Positions 1 through 6,841 of a DNA stretch of 16,788 bases are shown here, in pieces. The first letter of the stretch is position 1, and the number at the start of each line of letters is the position of its first letter. This DNA is from an archaeon (GTDB lineage: Archaea > Nanobdellota > Nanobdellia > Pacearchaeales > GW2011-AR1). Position numbers and translations under genes: made by a program. The notes beneath the pieces are model-generated. The model was not told the DNA's origin and ran no database searches. It was given only the letters and a program-made list of their open reading frames with translations. The stretch spans positions 1-16,788 of the forward strand of contig JAUVHP010000013.1 in NCBI GenBank assembly GCA_030593225.1, given 5' to 3'.

Positions 1-128
1 ATCAAAACATATAATCGTTATATTCAATTCAACCTAGATTTTATTCTTATTACTATCTTCTCCAAAACTCATCCTTCTTTCTTTTTTCTATTTCTCAAAT
101 TTTGAATTATTTTTTATCAAATCAAGGC

Positions 129-171
129 AGGGGAAATCGTAGACATAGTGGAGCTATGTTAGATTTTCTCT
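129..171. other. Imperfect long hairpin upstream of argS
   Basis: A GC-richer patch in otherwise AT-rich DNA can fold as one long stem-loop. Bases 129-138 pair with 162-171 (ten pairs, two of them G-U in the plus-strand transcript). Inside, 143-148 (ACATAG) pairs with 154-159 (CTATGT) around a five-base loop. A competing hairpin, 158-163 (GTTAGA) with 169-174 (TCTAAC), uses some of the same bases, so two folds exclude each other. It lies upstream of the argS TATA box, so it is probably not in the argS mRNA. It could be the 3' end of an upstream transcript, a small RNA or a protein-binding dyad. The pairing is seen; any function is unknown. Confidence 0.4.
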
Positions 172-207
172 AACACTGAGTTGATGAAAAAGAAACAAAA
201 TTCAAAA

Positions 208-220
208 CATATAAATAATT
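208..220 (+). promoter_or_regulatory. TATA box (box A) of argS
   Basis: ACATATAAATAATT-like sequence centred about 26 nt before the ATG at 240. This is the spacing expected for an archaeal promoter whose transcript starts at or next to the start codon, giving a leaderless mRNA. No Shine-Dalgarno sequence lies before the ATG, which agrees. Confidence 0.55.
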
Positions 221-239
221 CCCAAACATAATTCTAATT

Positions 240-1907
240 ATGAAAGAACTTATTATAAACGAAATTCATAAAGCAACAAAACTAAACAAAAAAGAAATAG
301 AAAAACTAATTGAAATTCCACCTTTAGAAAAAATGGGAGATTATGCATTTCCCTGTTTTATTCTTTCTAAACAATTTAAAAAATCCCCAAAATTAATTGC
401 AGAAGATTTAAAGAAAAAAATTAAATCAAAAGATTTTGAAAAAATTGAATCAGATGGACCTTATCTTAATTTTTTTATTAATAAAAAAAAGTTAGTTGAA
501 AAAATCTTAAAAAAAACACAAAAAAAAGATTTTGGAAAAATAAAAAATAAAAATAAAAAAATTGTAGTTGAATTCCCTTCTCCAAACACAAATAAACCAT
601 TACATTTAGGTCATTTAAGAAATATGGCAATTGGAGAAAGCATTTCTAAAATTTCTGAATTCATAGATAATAAAGTTTATAGAATAAATTTAAACAACGA
701 TAGAGGAATCCATATTTGTAAATCAATGATTGCATATAAAGAATTTGGAAAAAACAAAAAACCAAATAAAAAATCAGACCACTTTGTTGGAGATTTTTAT
801 GTTAAATTTAATGAGTTAGTAAAGAAAGATAAAACCTATGAAACTAAAGCCCAAGAATTACTTCAAAAATGGGAATCTAGAGACAAAGAAACTATTAATT
901 TATGGAAGAAAATGAATATGTGGACATTAGATGGATTTAAAGAAACTTATAAAAATTTTAATATAAAACACGACAAAGAATATTTTGAAAGTAAGATTTA
1001 CAAAAAAGGGAAAAAAATTATTTTAGATGGTTTAAAAAAAGGAATTTTTGAAAAAAAAGAAGATGGTTCAATATTTGTTAATTTGGAAAAAGAAAAATTA
1101 GGAGAAAAAATTTTATTAAGAAAAGATGGAACAGCAGTTTATATTACACAAGATATTTATTTAGCAAAATTAAAACAAAAAGAATTCAAATTTGACAAAT
1201 CATTTTATGTTGTTGGAAATGAACAAGAATATCATTTTAAAGTTCTTTTTTCTATTTTAAAAAAGTTAGGATTTAATGCAAAAAATTTAAAACATATTTC
1301 TTATGGTATGGTTGAACTTCCGGAAGGAAAAATGAAATCGCGTGAAGGAAATGTTGTTGATGCAGATAATTTAATTGAAGAAATAAATAAAATGGCAAAA
1401 AAAGAATTAAATTCTAGGATTAAACTTAATAAAAAAGAATTAGAATCAAGGAGTAATAAAATATCTTTGGCAGCAATAAAATATTTTTTGCTTAAAATTG
1501 ATGCAAAAAAGAATATGTTATTTAATCCAAAAGAATCATTAAATTTTGAAGGAGACACAGGACCATATATTCTTTACAGCTACGCACGAGCAAATTCTAT
1601 TTTAAAAAAAATAAAAATAAAAAATAAACAAATAAAAATAAAAAATCTTCATCCAAATGAAATTAAACTAGCTAAAAAATTATCTTTATTTCCAGAAATC
1701 ATTTTAAGAACTTACAAAGATTTAAACCCAGCACATATTGCAAACTACTCTTATCAACTTGCACAAACATTTAATGAATTTTATCATAGTTGCCCAGTTA
1801 TTAATTCAGAAAATGAAAATTTACGAATTGAACTTGTAAAATCATTTAAAAAAGTATTAAAGAATTCTTTGAACCTACTTGGAATAGAAACTTTAGAAGA
1901 AATGTAA
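240..1907 (+). CDS. argS: Arginyl-tRNA synthetase (ArgRS)
   Basis: Class I aminoacyl-tRNA synthetase that charges tRNA-Arg with arginine in the cytoplasm. Over its 555 residues the expected ArgRS layout is visible. An N-terminal additional domain of about 90 residues (the DGPYLNFF segment near 72-79) leads to the nucleotide-binding signature HLGH at 122-125 within SPNTNKPLHLGHLRN. The second signature appears as GKMKSREGNVV near residues 362-372, the form common in archaeal and eukaryotic ArgRS in place of KMSKS. The C-terminal part, from about 435, contains FEGDTGPYILYSYAR and the DALR-type anticodon-binding helical domain. Length is normal for the family. The start follows a well-placed TATA box and the gene is probably monocistronic. 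A lysine-rich low-complexity stretch lies near residues 455-470. Identification is secure. Confidence 0.97.
   Translation: MKELIINEIHKATKLNKKEIEKLIEIPPLEKMGDYAFPCFILSKQFKKSPKLIAEDLKKKIKSKDFEKIESDGPYLNFFINKKKLVEKILKKTQKKDFGKIKNKNKKIVVEFPSPNTNKPLHLGHLRNMAIGESISKISEFIDNKVYRINLNNDRGIHICKSMIAYKEFGKNKKPNKKSDHFVGDFYVKFNELVKKDKTYETKAQELLQKWESRDKETINLWKKMNMWTLDGFKETYKNFNIKHDKEYFESKIYKKGKKIILDGLKKGIFEKKEDGSIFVNLEKEKLGEKILLRKDGTAVYITQDIYLAKLKQKEFKFDKSFYVVGNEQEYHFKVLFSILKKLGFNAKNLKHISYGMVELPEGKMKSREGNVVDADNLIEEINKMAKKELNSRIKLNKKELESRSNKISLAAIKYFLLKIDAKKNMLFNPKESLNFEGDTGPYILYSYARANSILKKIKIKNKQIKIKNLHPNEIKLAKKLSLFPEIILRTYKDLNPAHIANYSYQLAQTFNEFYHSCPVINSENENLRIELVKSFKKVLKNSLNLLGIETLEEM
1611..1646 (+). repeat. 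21-nt-spaced direct repeat inside argS
   Basis: The 15-mer ATAAAAATAAAAAAT occurs at 1611-1625 and again at 1632-1646, in the same reading frame and seven codons apart. It encodes a repeated Ile-Lys-Ile-Lys-Asn run in the C-terminal domain of ArgRS. It looks like a slippage-type duplication in low-complexity sequence. No separate function is suggested. Confidence 0.6.
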
Positions 1908-1914
1908 TTCAAAA

Positions 1915-1947
1915 ATTATATAAATATAAAATTCCATATAAATATAG
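1915..1947 (+). promoter_or_regulatory. Probable promoter region of the small membrane protein gene
   Basis: Two TATA-like elements lie between the argS stop and the next gene: ATTATATAAATATAAAA (1915-1931) and CATATAAATATAG (1935-1947). Starts about 25 nt downstream of either would give a leader of roughly 15-45 nt that includes the Shine-Dalgarno sequence at 1975-1980. Which box is used cannot be told from sequence alone. Confidence 0.45.
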
Positions 1948-1974
1948 TTAAATATTCATTTAATTAAATAAACA

Positions 1975-1980
1975 GAGGTG
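1975..1980 (+). promoter_or_regulatory. Strong Shine-Dalgarno site
   Basis: GAGGTG, a good match to the archaeal 16S 3' end, sits four bases before the ATG at 1985. Most genes in this window lack such a site and look leaderless or translationally coupled, so this one fixes the start and suggests efficient translation. Confidence 0.75.
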
Positions 1981-1984
1981 TAAA

Positions 1985-2209
1985 ATGGCTAAAAAGAAAA
2001 CAAAATCTATGCTTTTAAATATAATAGCGTGGGTTACTGGAGTTATTGTTTCATTGGTTGTAGGATTTGGAATGATTAATGGAACATTAGGGTTACCAGG
2101 ATGGTTAGGCGGAACTCATATAATTGGACTATGGGTTGTTTTTATTGCAGGATGGATTGTAGTGGTAACAACTTTAGTAGGCGCAGTTCTAGCAATCTTA
2201 CAAAGATAA
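1985..2209 (+). CDS. Small two-helix membrane protein, unknown function
   Basis: A 74-residue protein I cannot assign to a named family. A lysine-rich start (AKKKTK, residues 2-7) precedes two clear hydrophobic helices at about residues 9-32 and 46-71. They are joined by a Gly/Pro-rich turn around NGTLGLPGWLGG. By the positive-inside rule both ends would lie in the cytoplasm with the turn outside. There is no catalytic motif. It has its own TATA-like boxes, the strongest Shine-Dalgarno site in the window and a T-tract just after the stop. These suggest a monocistronic, possibly highly expressed membrane protein. Codons are somewhat richer in G and C than in the flanking genes. A structural or abundant envelope protein is possible, but that is inference. 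Confidence 0.85.
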   Translation: MAKKKTKSMLLNIIAWVTGVIVSLVVGFGMINGTLGLPGWLGGTHIIGLWVVFIAGWIVVVTTLVGAVLAILQR

Positions 2210-2218
2210 ACTAATTTA

Positions 2219-2246
2219 TTTTTTTTATTTTTTATTTTTATTCTTT
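2219..2246 (+). terminator. T-tract terminator
   Basis: Within ten bases of the stop at 2209 begins a nearly pure run of T broken by single A or C bases (2219-2246). Oligo-T tracts are the usual intrinsic termination signal in archaea and need no hairpin. It would separate the small membrane protein gene from the tRNA modification operon. Confidence 0.65.
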
Positions 2247-2250
2247 AAAA

Positions 2251-2290
2251 AAATTTCAGAGAAATTTATTCTATTAATATGAATAAATTT
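2251..2290. repeat. Two overlapping inverted repeats before the methylthiotransferase gene
   Basis: AAATTTC (2251-2257) pairs with GAAATTT (2261-2267) around a three-base loop. AAATTTATTC (2262-2271) pairs perfectly over ten bases with GAATAAATTT (2281-2290) around a nine-base spacer. Bases 2262-2267 belong to both, so the hairpins exclude each other. The second dyad covers the TATA-like region 27-55 nt before the next ATG, so an operator is possible. Such AT-only dyads also arise by chance in DNA of this composition. Confidence 0.4.
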
Positions 2291-2316
2291 TTAACGTCAA
2301 CACGCATTAATTTTTT

Positions 2317-3600
2317 ATGTTAGAAATTTATTTTGAAACTTACGGATGCACAGCTAATTATAATTCAACAGAAATTATGAAAGGTCTTGTAAAACAAGCA
2401 GGACTAAATATAACTTCAAACATTGATTTAGCAGATATTATTGTTATTAATTCTTGCATTGTAAAACAACCAACAGAAGAAAAAATACAAAGACAAATTC
2501 AAATACTTTTAAACAAAAATAAAAAAATAATTTTAGCAGGTTGCATGTCTAAAATAAATAAAAATAAATTTCAAAAAAATAATCTCTATCTTTTGGATAC
2601 ACATCATATAAAAAAAATTACAGATTTAATTAAAGAAATTGTAGAACAAACTTATGATGAAGAAAAATATCTTAAAAAACAAAATGAAATTAAAACAAAT
2701 CTTCCAAAAATTTCTAAAGAAAAATTTATAGGAATCACACAAATTTCTGAAGGATGTTTGGGCAAATGTAATTATTGTATAACTCGTATTGCAAAAGGCA
2801 AATTATTTTCATATCCAGAAGAAAGAATAATAGAATCAATAAAACAAGATATTAATTCAGGATGCAAAGAAATTTGGATTACCTCGCAGGATAATGCATC
2901 TTATGGAAAAGAAAATAATGAATATAATCTTCCAGAATTATTAAATAAAATTATTAAAATTAAAGGTAATTTTTTTATAAGAATTGGCATGATGAATCCA
3001 AATAATGTTTTAAAAATTCTTCCAGAATTAATTGAAATTTATAAAAATAAAAAAATGTTTAAATTTATTCATTTGCCAGTTCAATCTGGGAGCGACAAAA
3101 TTTTAAAACAAATGAAAAGAAATTATACAAAAAAAGATTTCTTAAAAATTATAAACACATTCAAAAAAGAATTTCCAGATATGCATATTTCAACAGATGT
3201 TATTATAGGATTTCCAGAAGAAACAGAAAAAGATTTTCAAGAAACATTTGATTTAATAAAAGAAATAAAACCTGAGACCTTAAATTTTAGTAAATTCTGG
3301 CCTCGCCCACATACACCTGCAGAAAAATTAAAACCAATAAATAAAGAAATTATGAAAAAAAGAATTCTACAAATTGCAAAACTCCACAAAGAAATTTGCA
3401 ATAAAAAGCAAAAAGAATTTCTTAACACAGAACATAAAGTTCTCATAGACCAAAAAGGATTTGGAAAGACATATCTTGCACGAGACAAAAATTACAAACT
3501 TTTTGCAGTGCAATCAAAAGAAAAAATTTTAGGAAAAATTGCAGATATAGAAGTAAAAAAAGTTACACCTCATTATTTAATTAGTGAAAAAATCAAATGA
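2317..3600 (+). CDS. tRNA-t6A37 methylthiotransferase, MtaB/CDKAL1-like radical-SAM enzyme
   Basis: This 427-residue protein belongs to the MiaB/MtaB methylthiotransferase family. The archaeal members (CDKAL1-like) convert N6-threonylcarbamoyl-A37 of ANN-decoding tRNAs to its 2-methylthio derivative. The N-terminal UPF0004 domain carries the three cluster cysteines C11 (YGCTAN), C47 (NSCIVK) and C76 (AGCMSK). The radical-SAM CxxxCxxC motif is C147, C151 and C154 (GCLGKCNYC). Further family blocks are the HLPVQSGSD segment and STDVIIGFPEET. The last 55-60 residues have the length and basic character of a TRAM RNA-binding domain. All six cysteines needed for two Fe-S clusters are present. Its stop overlaps the start of the dihydrouridine synthase gene as ATGA, so the two tRNA modification genes are translationally coupled. 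The exact target base is inferred from family. Confidence 0.93.
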   Translation: MLEIYFETYGCTANYNSTEIMKGLVKQAGLNITSNIDLADIIVINSCIVKQPTEEKIQRQIQILLNKNKKIILAGCMSKINKNKFQKNNLYLLDTHHIKKITDLIKEIVEQTYDEEKYLKKQNEIKTNLPKISKEKFIGITQISEGCLGKCNYCITRIAKGKLFSYPEERIIESIKQDINSGCKEIWITSQDNASYGKENNEYNLPELLNKIIKIKGNFFIRIGMMNPNNVLKILPELIEIYKNKKMFKFIHLPVQSGSDKILKQMKRNYTKKDFLKIINTFKKEFPDMHISTDVIIGFPEETEKDFQETFDLIKEIKPETLNFSKFWPRPHTPAEKLKPINKEIMKKRILQIAKLHKEICNKKQKEFLNTEHKVLIDQKGFGKTYLARDKNYKLFAVQSKEKILGKIADIEVKKVTPHYLISEKIK

Positions 3601-4454
3601 AAAAACTACCCTTCAAAAACAAAATTCTCCTTGCACCAATGGAAGAAGTAAATGATATTGCATTTAGATTGCTTTGTAAAAAAGCTGGGGCAGGATTAAC
3701 ATACACAGGGCTTACAAGTCCATTAACAAAACAAAAAATAGAATTACAAGATAAACCTGCATTACAATTATTTGCAACAAACACAAAAGAAATAAAAAAA
3801 TTCATAAAAAAATACGACAAACAAGTTTCTATGTGGGATTTTAATTTAGGATGTCCTGCAAAAAATGCAAGAAAAAAAGGATTTGGGAGTTTTCTAAAGG
3901 ATTTAAAAATAATTGAAAAAATTCTCAAAACAATAAAAGAATCAACAAAAAAACCTGTAACAATTAAATTCAGAAAATCAAATATTTCATTTGAAATAAT
4001 TAAAATTGCAGAAAAATATTGCAATGCAATTTGCATTCATCCACGAACACAATCGCAAGGTTATTCAGGAAAATCAGATATTGAATTTGCAAAAAAAATC
4101 AAACAGCAAACAAAACTTCCAGTAATATACTCTGGGGATATTGATGAAAAAAATTATAAAAAATTTCTCAAAGATTTTGATTATATAATGATAGGAAGAA
4201 AAGCAATTGGAAATCCAAATATTTTTTCAAAATTAAATAATAAAAAAACAAACTACAATTTCAATGACTGGCTAAAATTAGCTAAAAAATATAATTTACA
4301 TTTCAGACAAATAAAATTTCAAGCAATGAATTTTTCAAAAGGAAAAAGAAATTCAAGAAAACTTAGAAATAAAATAGCACAATGTAAAACATTAAAAGAA
4401 ATTAAAAACTTAACTTTAATCAAATTTAAAAATTATAAATTCCTAGGATATTAA
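3597..4454 (+). CDS. tRNA-dihydrouridine synthase
   Basis: FMN- and NADPH-dependent enzyme that reduces uridines in tRNA loops to dihydrouridine. The 285-residue sequence shows the TIM-barrel Dus pattern. LAPMEEVND near residues 12-20 is the start-of-barrel FMN motif. The catalytic cysteine is C86 in NLGCPAKNARKKGFGSFL. TIKFR near 142-146, an H in CIHPRTQSQGYSG, and the phosphate-binding end YSGDID followed by MIGRKAIGNPNIF complete the pattern. A short helical C-terminal RNA-binding part follows, ending in very basic sequence. It overlaps the upstream gene by ATGA and the downstream transporter start by one base (TAATG), so it is the middle gene of a coupled operon. Which uridine is modified cannot be told. 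Confidence 0.93.
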   Translation: MKKLPFKNKILLAPMEEVNDIAFRLLCKKAGAGLTYTGLTSPLTKQKIELQDKPALQLFATNTKEIKKFIKKYDKQVSMWDFNLGCPAKNARKKGFGSFLKDLKIIEKILKTIKESTKKPVTIKFRKSNISFEIIKIAEKYCNAICIHPRTQSQGYSGKSDIEFAKKIKQQTKLPVIYSGDIDEKNYKKFLKDFDYIMIGRKAIGNPNIFSKLNNKKTNYNFNDWLKLAKKYNLHFRQIKFQAMNFSKGKRNSRKLRNKIAQCKTLKEIKNLTLIKFKNYKFLGY

Positions 4455-5602
4455 TGAGGTGTAAAAAAATTGATTCTAAAAAGGGTTCTAAAAATATTAA
4501 GCTTTTAGGTGCTTCAAGTTTGTTTAACGACGCTGGAAGTGAAATGATTACACCAATTCTTCCTTTTTTAATAAATAGTTTCGGTGGAGGAGGGATTGCA
4601 ATCGGAACCATAAGTGGATTAAGAGAAGGACTTTCAAGTATATTCAAACTTCTTGGGGGCTGGGCATCAGATAGAAAAGGAAAAAGAATGCCATTTGTTT
4701 TTTTAGGATATTTTATTTCAGTTATATTTAGGTTCTTGTTAGTAATGGCAAATGCGTGGCAATATGTTTTAGCATTTGTATCATTTGAAAGATTAGGTAA
4801 ATTAAGAGATGCACCAAGAGACGCCATAATCTCAAAATCCACAGAAAAACAAGGAAGAGGTTTTGGAATTCACCAAATGATGGATACCTTAGGAGGAGTA
4901 ATAGGTTCAATAATTGTACTGATTTTATTTTGGCAATTTAATTTAGGATTTAAAACAATAATATTAATTGCAGGAGGAATTTCAGCATTCTCATTAATTC
5001 CATTAATATTTGTAAAAGAACCAAAAACAAAACCAATTAAAAAAAGTTTATTAAAAGGCATGAAAAATTTAGACAAAAAATTAAAATACTTTATCTTTGT
5101 TGCATCTGTTTTTACTCTCGGAAACTTTGGTCTTTATATGTTTTTAATTTTAAGAGCAAAACAAATCACTGGAAGCATAACAATTGGGTTACTTCTTTAT
5201 GTTCTTTTCAATATTGTCTGGGCACTTTTCACAGTTCCATTCGGCAATCTCTCAGATAAAATCGGAAGAAAAAAAGTTTTACTAATAGGATATATTTTAT
5301 TTTTCTTTGTAGGAATTGGATTCATTTTCCAAGATGGAATATTTTATCTAGCTTTTCTTTTCCTTCTTTATGGATTGGTCTTTGCAATAACAAACGCAAA
5401 TCAAAGAGCATTTGTTTCAGATTTATCAAGTAAAATGAAAGGCACAGCAATGGGAACATACTATGCAATTACAGGATTAGTCAATATTCCAGCAGGAATC
5501 ATTGCAGGAATTCTTTGGGATATAAGTTATTCAATAATGTTTATTTATATTTCAATAATTGCATTACTTTCAGTAATATTGTTGATGTTTGTTAAGGAAT
5601 GA
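4454..5602 (+). CDS. MFS-family transporter
   Basis: An integral membrane protein of 382 residues with about twelve hydrophobic helices, typical of major facilitator superfamily secondary transporters. The MFS loop 2-3 signature is present as GGWASDRKGKRMP near residue 70 and is repeated in the second half as GNLSDKIGRKKVL near 262. The segment ERLGKLRDAPRDAIIS near 115-130 is characteristic of a subgroup often annotated only as MFS transporter, so no substrate can be given. The annotated ATG overlaps the dus stop as TAATG. A Shine-Dalgarno-like GAGGTG (4457-4462) lies just inside the coding start and would better serve an in-frame ATT at 4469, so the true N-terminus may be five codons shorter. 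The gene ends six bases from the convergent micro-ORF chain. Confidence 0.9.
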   Translation: MRCKKIDSKKGSKNIKLLGASSLFNDAGSEMITPILPFLINSFGGGGIAIGTISGLREGLSSIFKLLGGWASDRKGKRMPFVFLGYFISVIFRFLLVMANAWQYVLAFVSFERLGKLRDAPRDAIISKSTEKQGRGFGIHQMMDTLGGVIGSIIVLILFWQFNLGFKTIILIAGGISAFSLIPLIFVKEPKTKPIKKSLLKGMKNLDKKLKYFIFVASVFTLGNFGLYMFLILRAKQITGSITIGLLLYVLFNIVWALFTVPFGNLSDKIGRKKVLLIGYILFFFVGIGFIFQDGIFYLAFLFLLYGLVFAITNANQRAFVSDLSSKMKGTAMGTYYAITGLVNIPAGIIAGILWDISYSIMFIYISIIALLSVILLMFVKE

Positions 5603-5608
5603 TTATTT

Positions 5609-5785
5609 TTATCTCTCAACAATTGAAAGCACATTCGCCATTAACGAAACGAATAATCCAAAAAAACTAACGAATAAATCAAAATTTGTTATAGAGTCTA
5701 TATTAATCAAAAAAGAAATAAAGTAAATAATTATTATAAAATTAATTAGATGTGAAAATATAGAAAAAACATCTGAGAATCTCAT
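5609..5785 (-). CDS. Predicted 58-residue membrane micro-protein
   Basis: An open frame of 58 codons starting at ATG 5785 and ending in TAA at 5609-5611. The product is strongly hydrophobic, with two likely helices at about residues 12-27 (LINFIIIIYFISFLI) and 36-54 (LFVSFFGLFVSLMANVL), and a charged end VER. It matches no family I know. It begins one base after the stop of the upstream micro-ORF (TAA-G-ATG), which suggests translational coupling in the chain that starts with the TrmB-like regulator. It ends six bases from the convergent MFS gene. This stretch would otherwise be a 389-bp gap in a very compact region. Short length lowers certainty. Confidence 0.6.
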   Translation of the reverse strand: MRFSDVFSIFSHLINFIIIIYFISFLINIDSITNFDLFVSFFGLFVSLMANVLSIVER

Positions 5786-5786
5786 C

Positions 5787-5900
5787 TTACAATAAAAATA
5801 AATTTCGAATTATTCCATAAAGTAATAATAAAATCGCAATCGCTCCCAAAATCCAAACAAGCCAATGATACCATCTCACCTTTTCCTTTTTATTCACCAT
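5787..5900 (-). CDS. Predicted 37-residue single-helix membrane micro-protein
   Basis: Open frame from ATG 5900 to TAA at 5787-5789. A basic start (VNKKEKVR, residues 2-9) is followed by a tryptophan-rich interface and one strong transmembrane helix at about 13-32 (WLVWILGAIAILLLLYGIIR). The charge pattern (Lys/Arg before the helix) predicts a cytoplasmic N-terminus. The start lies three bases after the stop of the 28-codon ORF and its stop one base before the next ATG, an arrangement typical of coupled operon genes. No homologue is known to me. The clear topology in so short a frame supports coding. Confidence 0.6.
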   Translation of the reverse strand: MVNKKEKVRWYHWLVWILGAIAILLLLYGIIRNLFLL

Positions 5901-5903
5901 CTT

Positions 5904-5990
5904 CTATTTTTTAACAATACTGTTTATTATTCCTAAAACACCACCAATTATCGCACCCTTTTTAACATAACTTAAATTTTCCCAACCCAT
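5904..5990 (-). CDS. Predicted 28-residue micro-protein behind the TrmB-like gene
   Basis: Open frame from ATG 5990 to TAG at 5904-5906. A short polar start (MGWENLSYVKK) leads into a small Gly/Ile-rich hydrophobic segment, about residues 13-25 (AIIGGVLGIINSI), and a Lys-Lys end. The segment is at the lower limit for a transmembrane helix and may instead be an amphipathic, membrane-associated peptide. It starts one base after the stop codon of the TrmB-like regulator (TAA-A-ATG), so its translation is probably coupled to that gene. A frame this short can occur by chance. The case rests on its place as the first of three abutting frames with hydrophobic products. Confidence 0.5.
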   Translation of the reverse strand: MGWENLSYVKKGAIIGGVLGIINSIVKK

Positions 5991-5991
5991 T

Positions 5992-6798
5992 TTATTTAAT
6001 ATTCTTCATTTCCTTCCAAGCCAACTCAAACATTTGTTCTAAAGCTTGTGCAAAGAAAATAGTATTAATCCAAACACCTATATCATAATTTGGATGAAAT
6101 TTCTCGTCATCAAGAAGCATAAACATTAATTGATTAGAATCAATTATAACAAATCGTGCTTTAATTTTTTCAACATTTTTCACCTCTGCAACTTTTTTCA
6201 ATTCTTTTGCAACCTTAATATTATTACTATCAATTGGTGCAGCAATTCTTATTTTAACCCCTCTCTTTTTACACTTTTCAAAACTTGGCATTAACGCCTC
6301 AAGCTTTCTATTCAATCCTTCTCTAGTTGTAATAATTGTAATTGTCGACTCTGCCTCACGAATCATCATATCAAGATGATTATACAAATTTTGCCGACCT
6401 TTCAAACTTCCTGATAAATCAGATGGCTCAACAAACTTTATACCTTGAGTAAACAAAGAACTTAACTCTTGCAAAACTTCGTCACTTTTTAATTTTTCTA
6501 ATCTCTTTGATTTTTCTTGAGCATCTCTAACTAAATTTTTCTTAACTCTCTCAACAACTTCTTCTGGCTTTAAAGCAACAAACTTAATTGGCTTTCCAAG
6601 TTTCATTATAATAAATCCTTTTTTCTCTAAACTCTCTAAAATATCATAAGTTCTTGAACGAGGAACATCTGAAATATTACTTAACTCTCCAGCAGTTGAA
6701 GTTCCTCGAGAAAGTAAAGCAGTCCAAACTTTCACTTCATAAAGATTTAAATCAAATATTTTTCTTAATCGGCTTAAAAATTCGTCTTTTACTATCAT
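5992..6798 (-). CDS. TrmB-family transcriptional regulator
   Basis: Archaeal DNA-binding regulator of 268 residues. Residues about 8-75 form the TrmB winged helix-turn-helix: LNLYEVKVWTALLSRG, then TAGELSNISDVPRSRTYDILESLEKKGFI, where SRTYDILESLEKKG is the recognition-helix and wing region. A predicted coiled coil at about 80-110 (charged Lys/Glu-rich helix) links to a C-terminal phospholipase-D-like effector domain (about 125-265), with GRQNLYNHLDMMIREAESTITIITT and a GVKIRIAAPI strand. In characterised TrmB and TrmBL proteins this region binds sugars or mediates dimerisation; the ligand here is unknown. The gene sits behind ileS with its own TATA-like box and is followed at one-base spacing by the micro-ORF chain, which may be its target or partner. 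The nearby MFS gene is another possible target. Confidence 0.9.
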   Translation of the reverse strand: MIVKDEFLSRLRKIFDLNLYEVKVWTALLSRGTSTAGELSNISDVPRSRTYDILESLEKKGFIIMKLGKPIKFVALKPEEVVERVKKNLVRDAQEKSKRLEKLKSDEVLQELSSLFTQGIKFVEPSDLSGSLKGRQNLYNHLDMMIREAESTITIITTREGLNRKLEALMPSFEKCKKRGVKIRIAAPIDSNNIKVAKELKKVAEVKNVEKIKARFVIIDSNQLMFMLLDDEKFHPNYDIGVWINTIFFAQALEQMFELAWKEMKNIK

Positions 6799-6820
6799 TT
6801 TATATTAATTGTTGTCCATT

Positions 6821-6835
6821 TTTATTTTTAAATAT
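6821..6835 (-). promoter_or_regulatory. TATA-like box of the TrmB-like operon
   Basis: On the minus strand ATATTTAAAAATAAA ends about 23 nt before the ATG at 6798. This is consistent with a leaderless or near-leaderless transcript covering the regulator and the three micro-ORFs. No Shine-Dalgarno sequence precedes the ATG. Confidence 0.45.
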
Positions 6836-6841
6836 TGCTAT

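Noticed and set aside
176..187. CTGA followed by TGATGA, resembling D' and C' boxes of a C/D-box guide RNA
   Set aside because: No upstream C box (RTGATGA) and no downstream D box at guide-length spacing, so a complete C/D RNA cannot be built.
156..231. Two tiny frames upstream of argS (5 codons from 156, 15 codons from 184)
   Set aside because: Both precede or overlap the argS TATA box, have no start signals, and encode nothing distinctive.
1908..2316. Riboswitch, T-box, tRNA or CRISPR in the gaps around the synthetase and tRNA-modification genes
   Set aside because: No cloverleaf, TTCGANTCC-like arm, T-box motif or spaced repeat was seen here or in the other gaps. T-boxes are also a bacterial device.
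3593..4036. Long open frame antisense to the dihydrouridine synthase gene
   Set aside because: It mirrors the lysine- and AT-rich codons of a clearly conserved gene and has no recognisable domain. The same applies to antisense frames at 4426-4842, 3237-3488 and 1301-1558.
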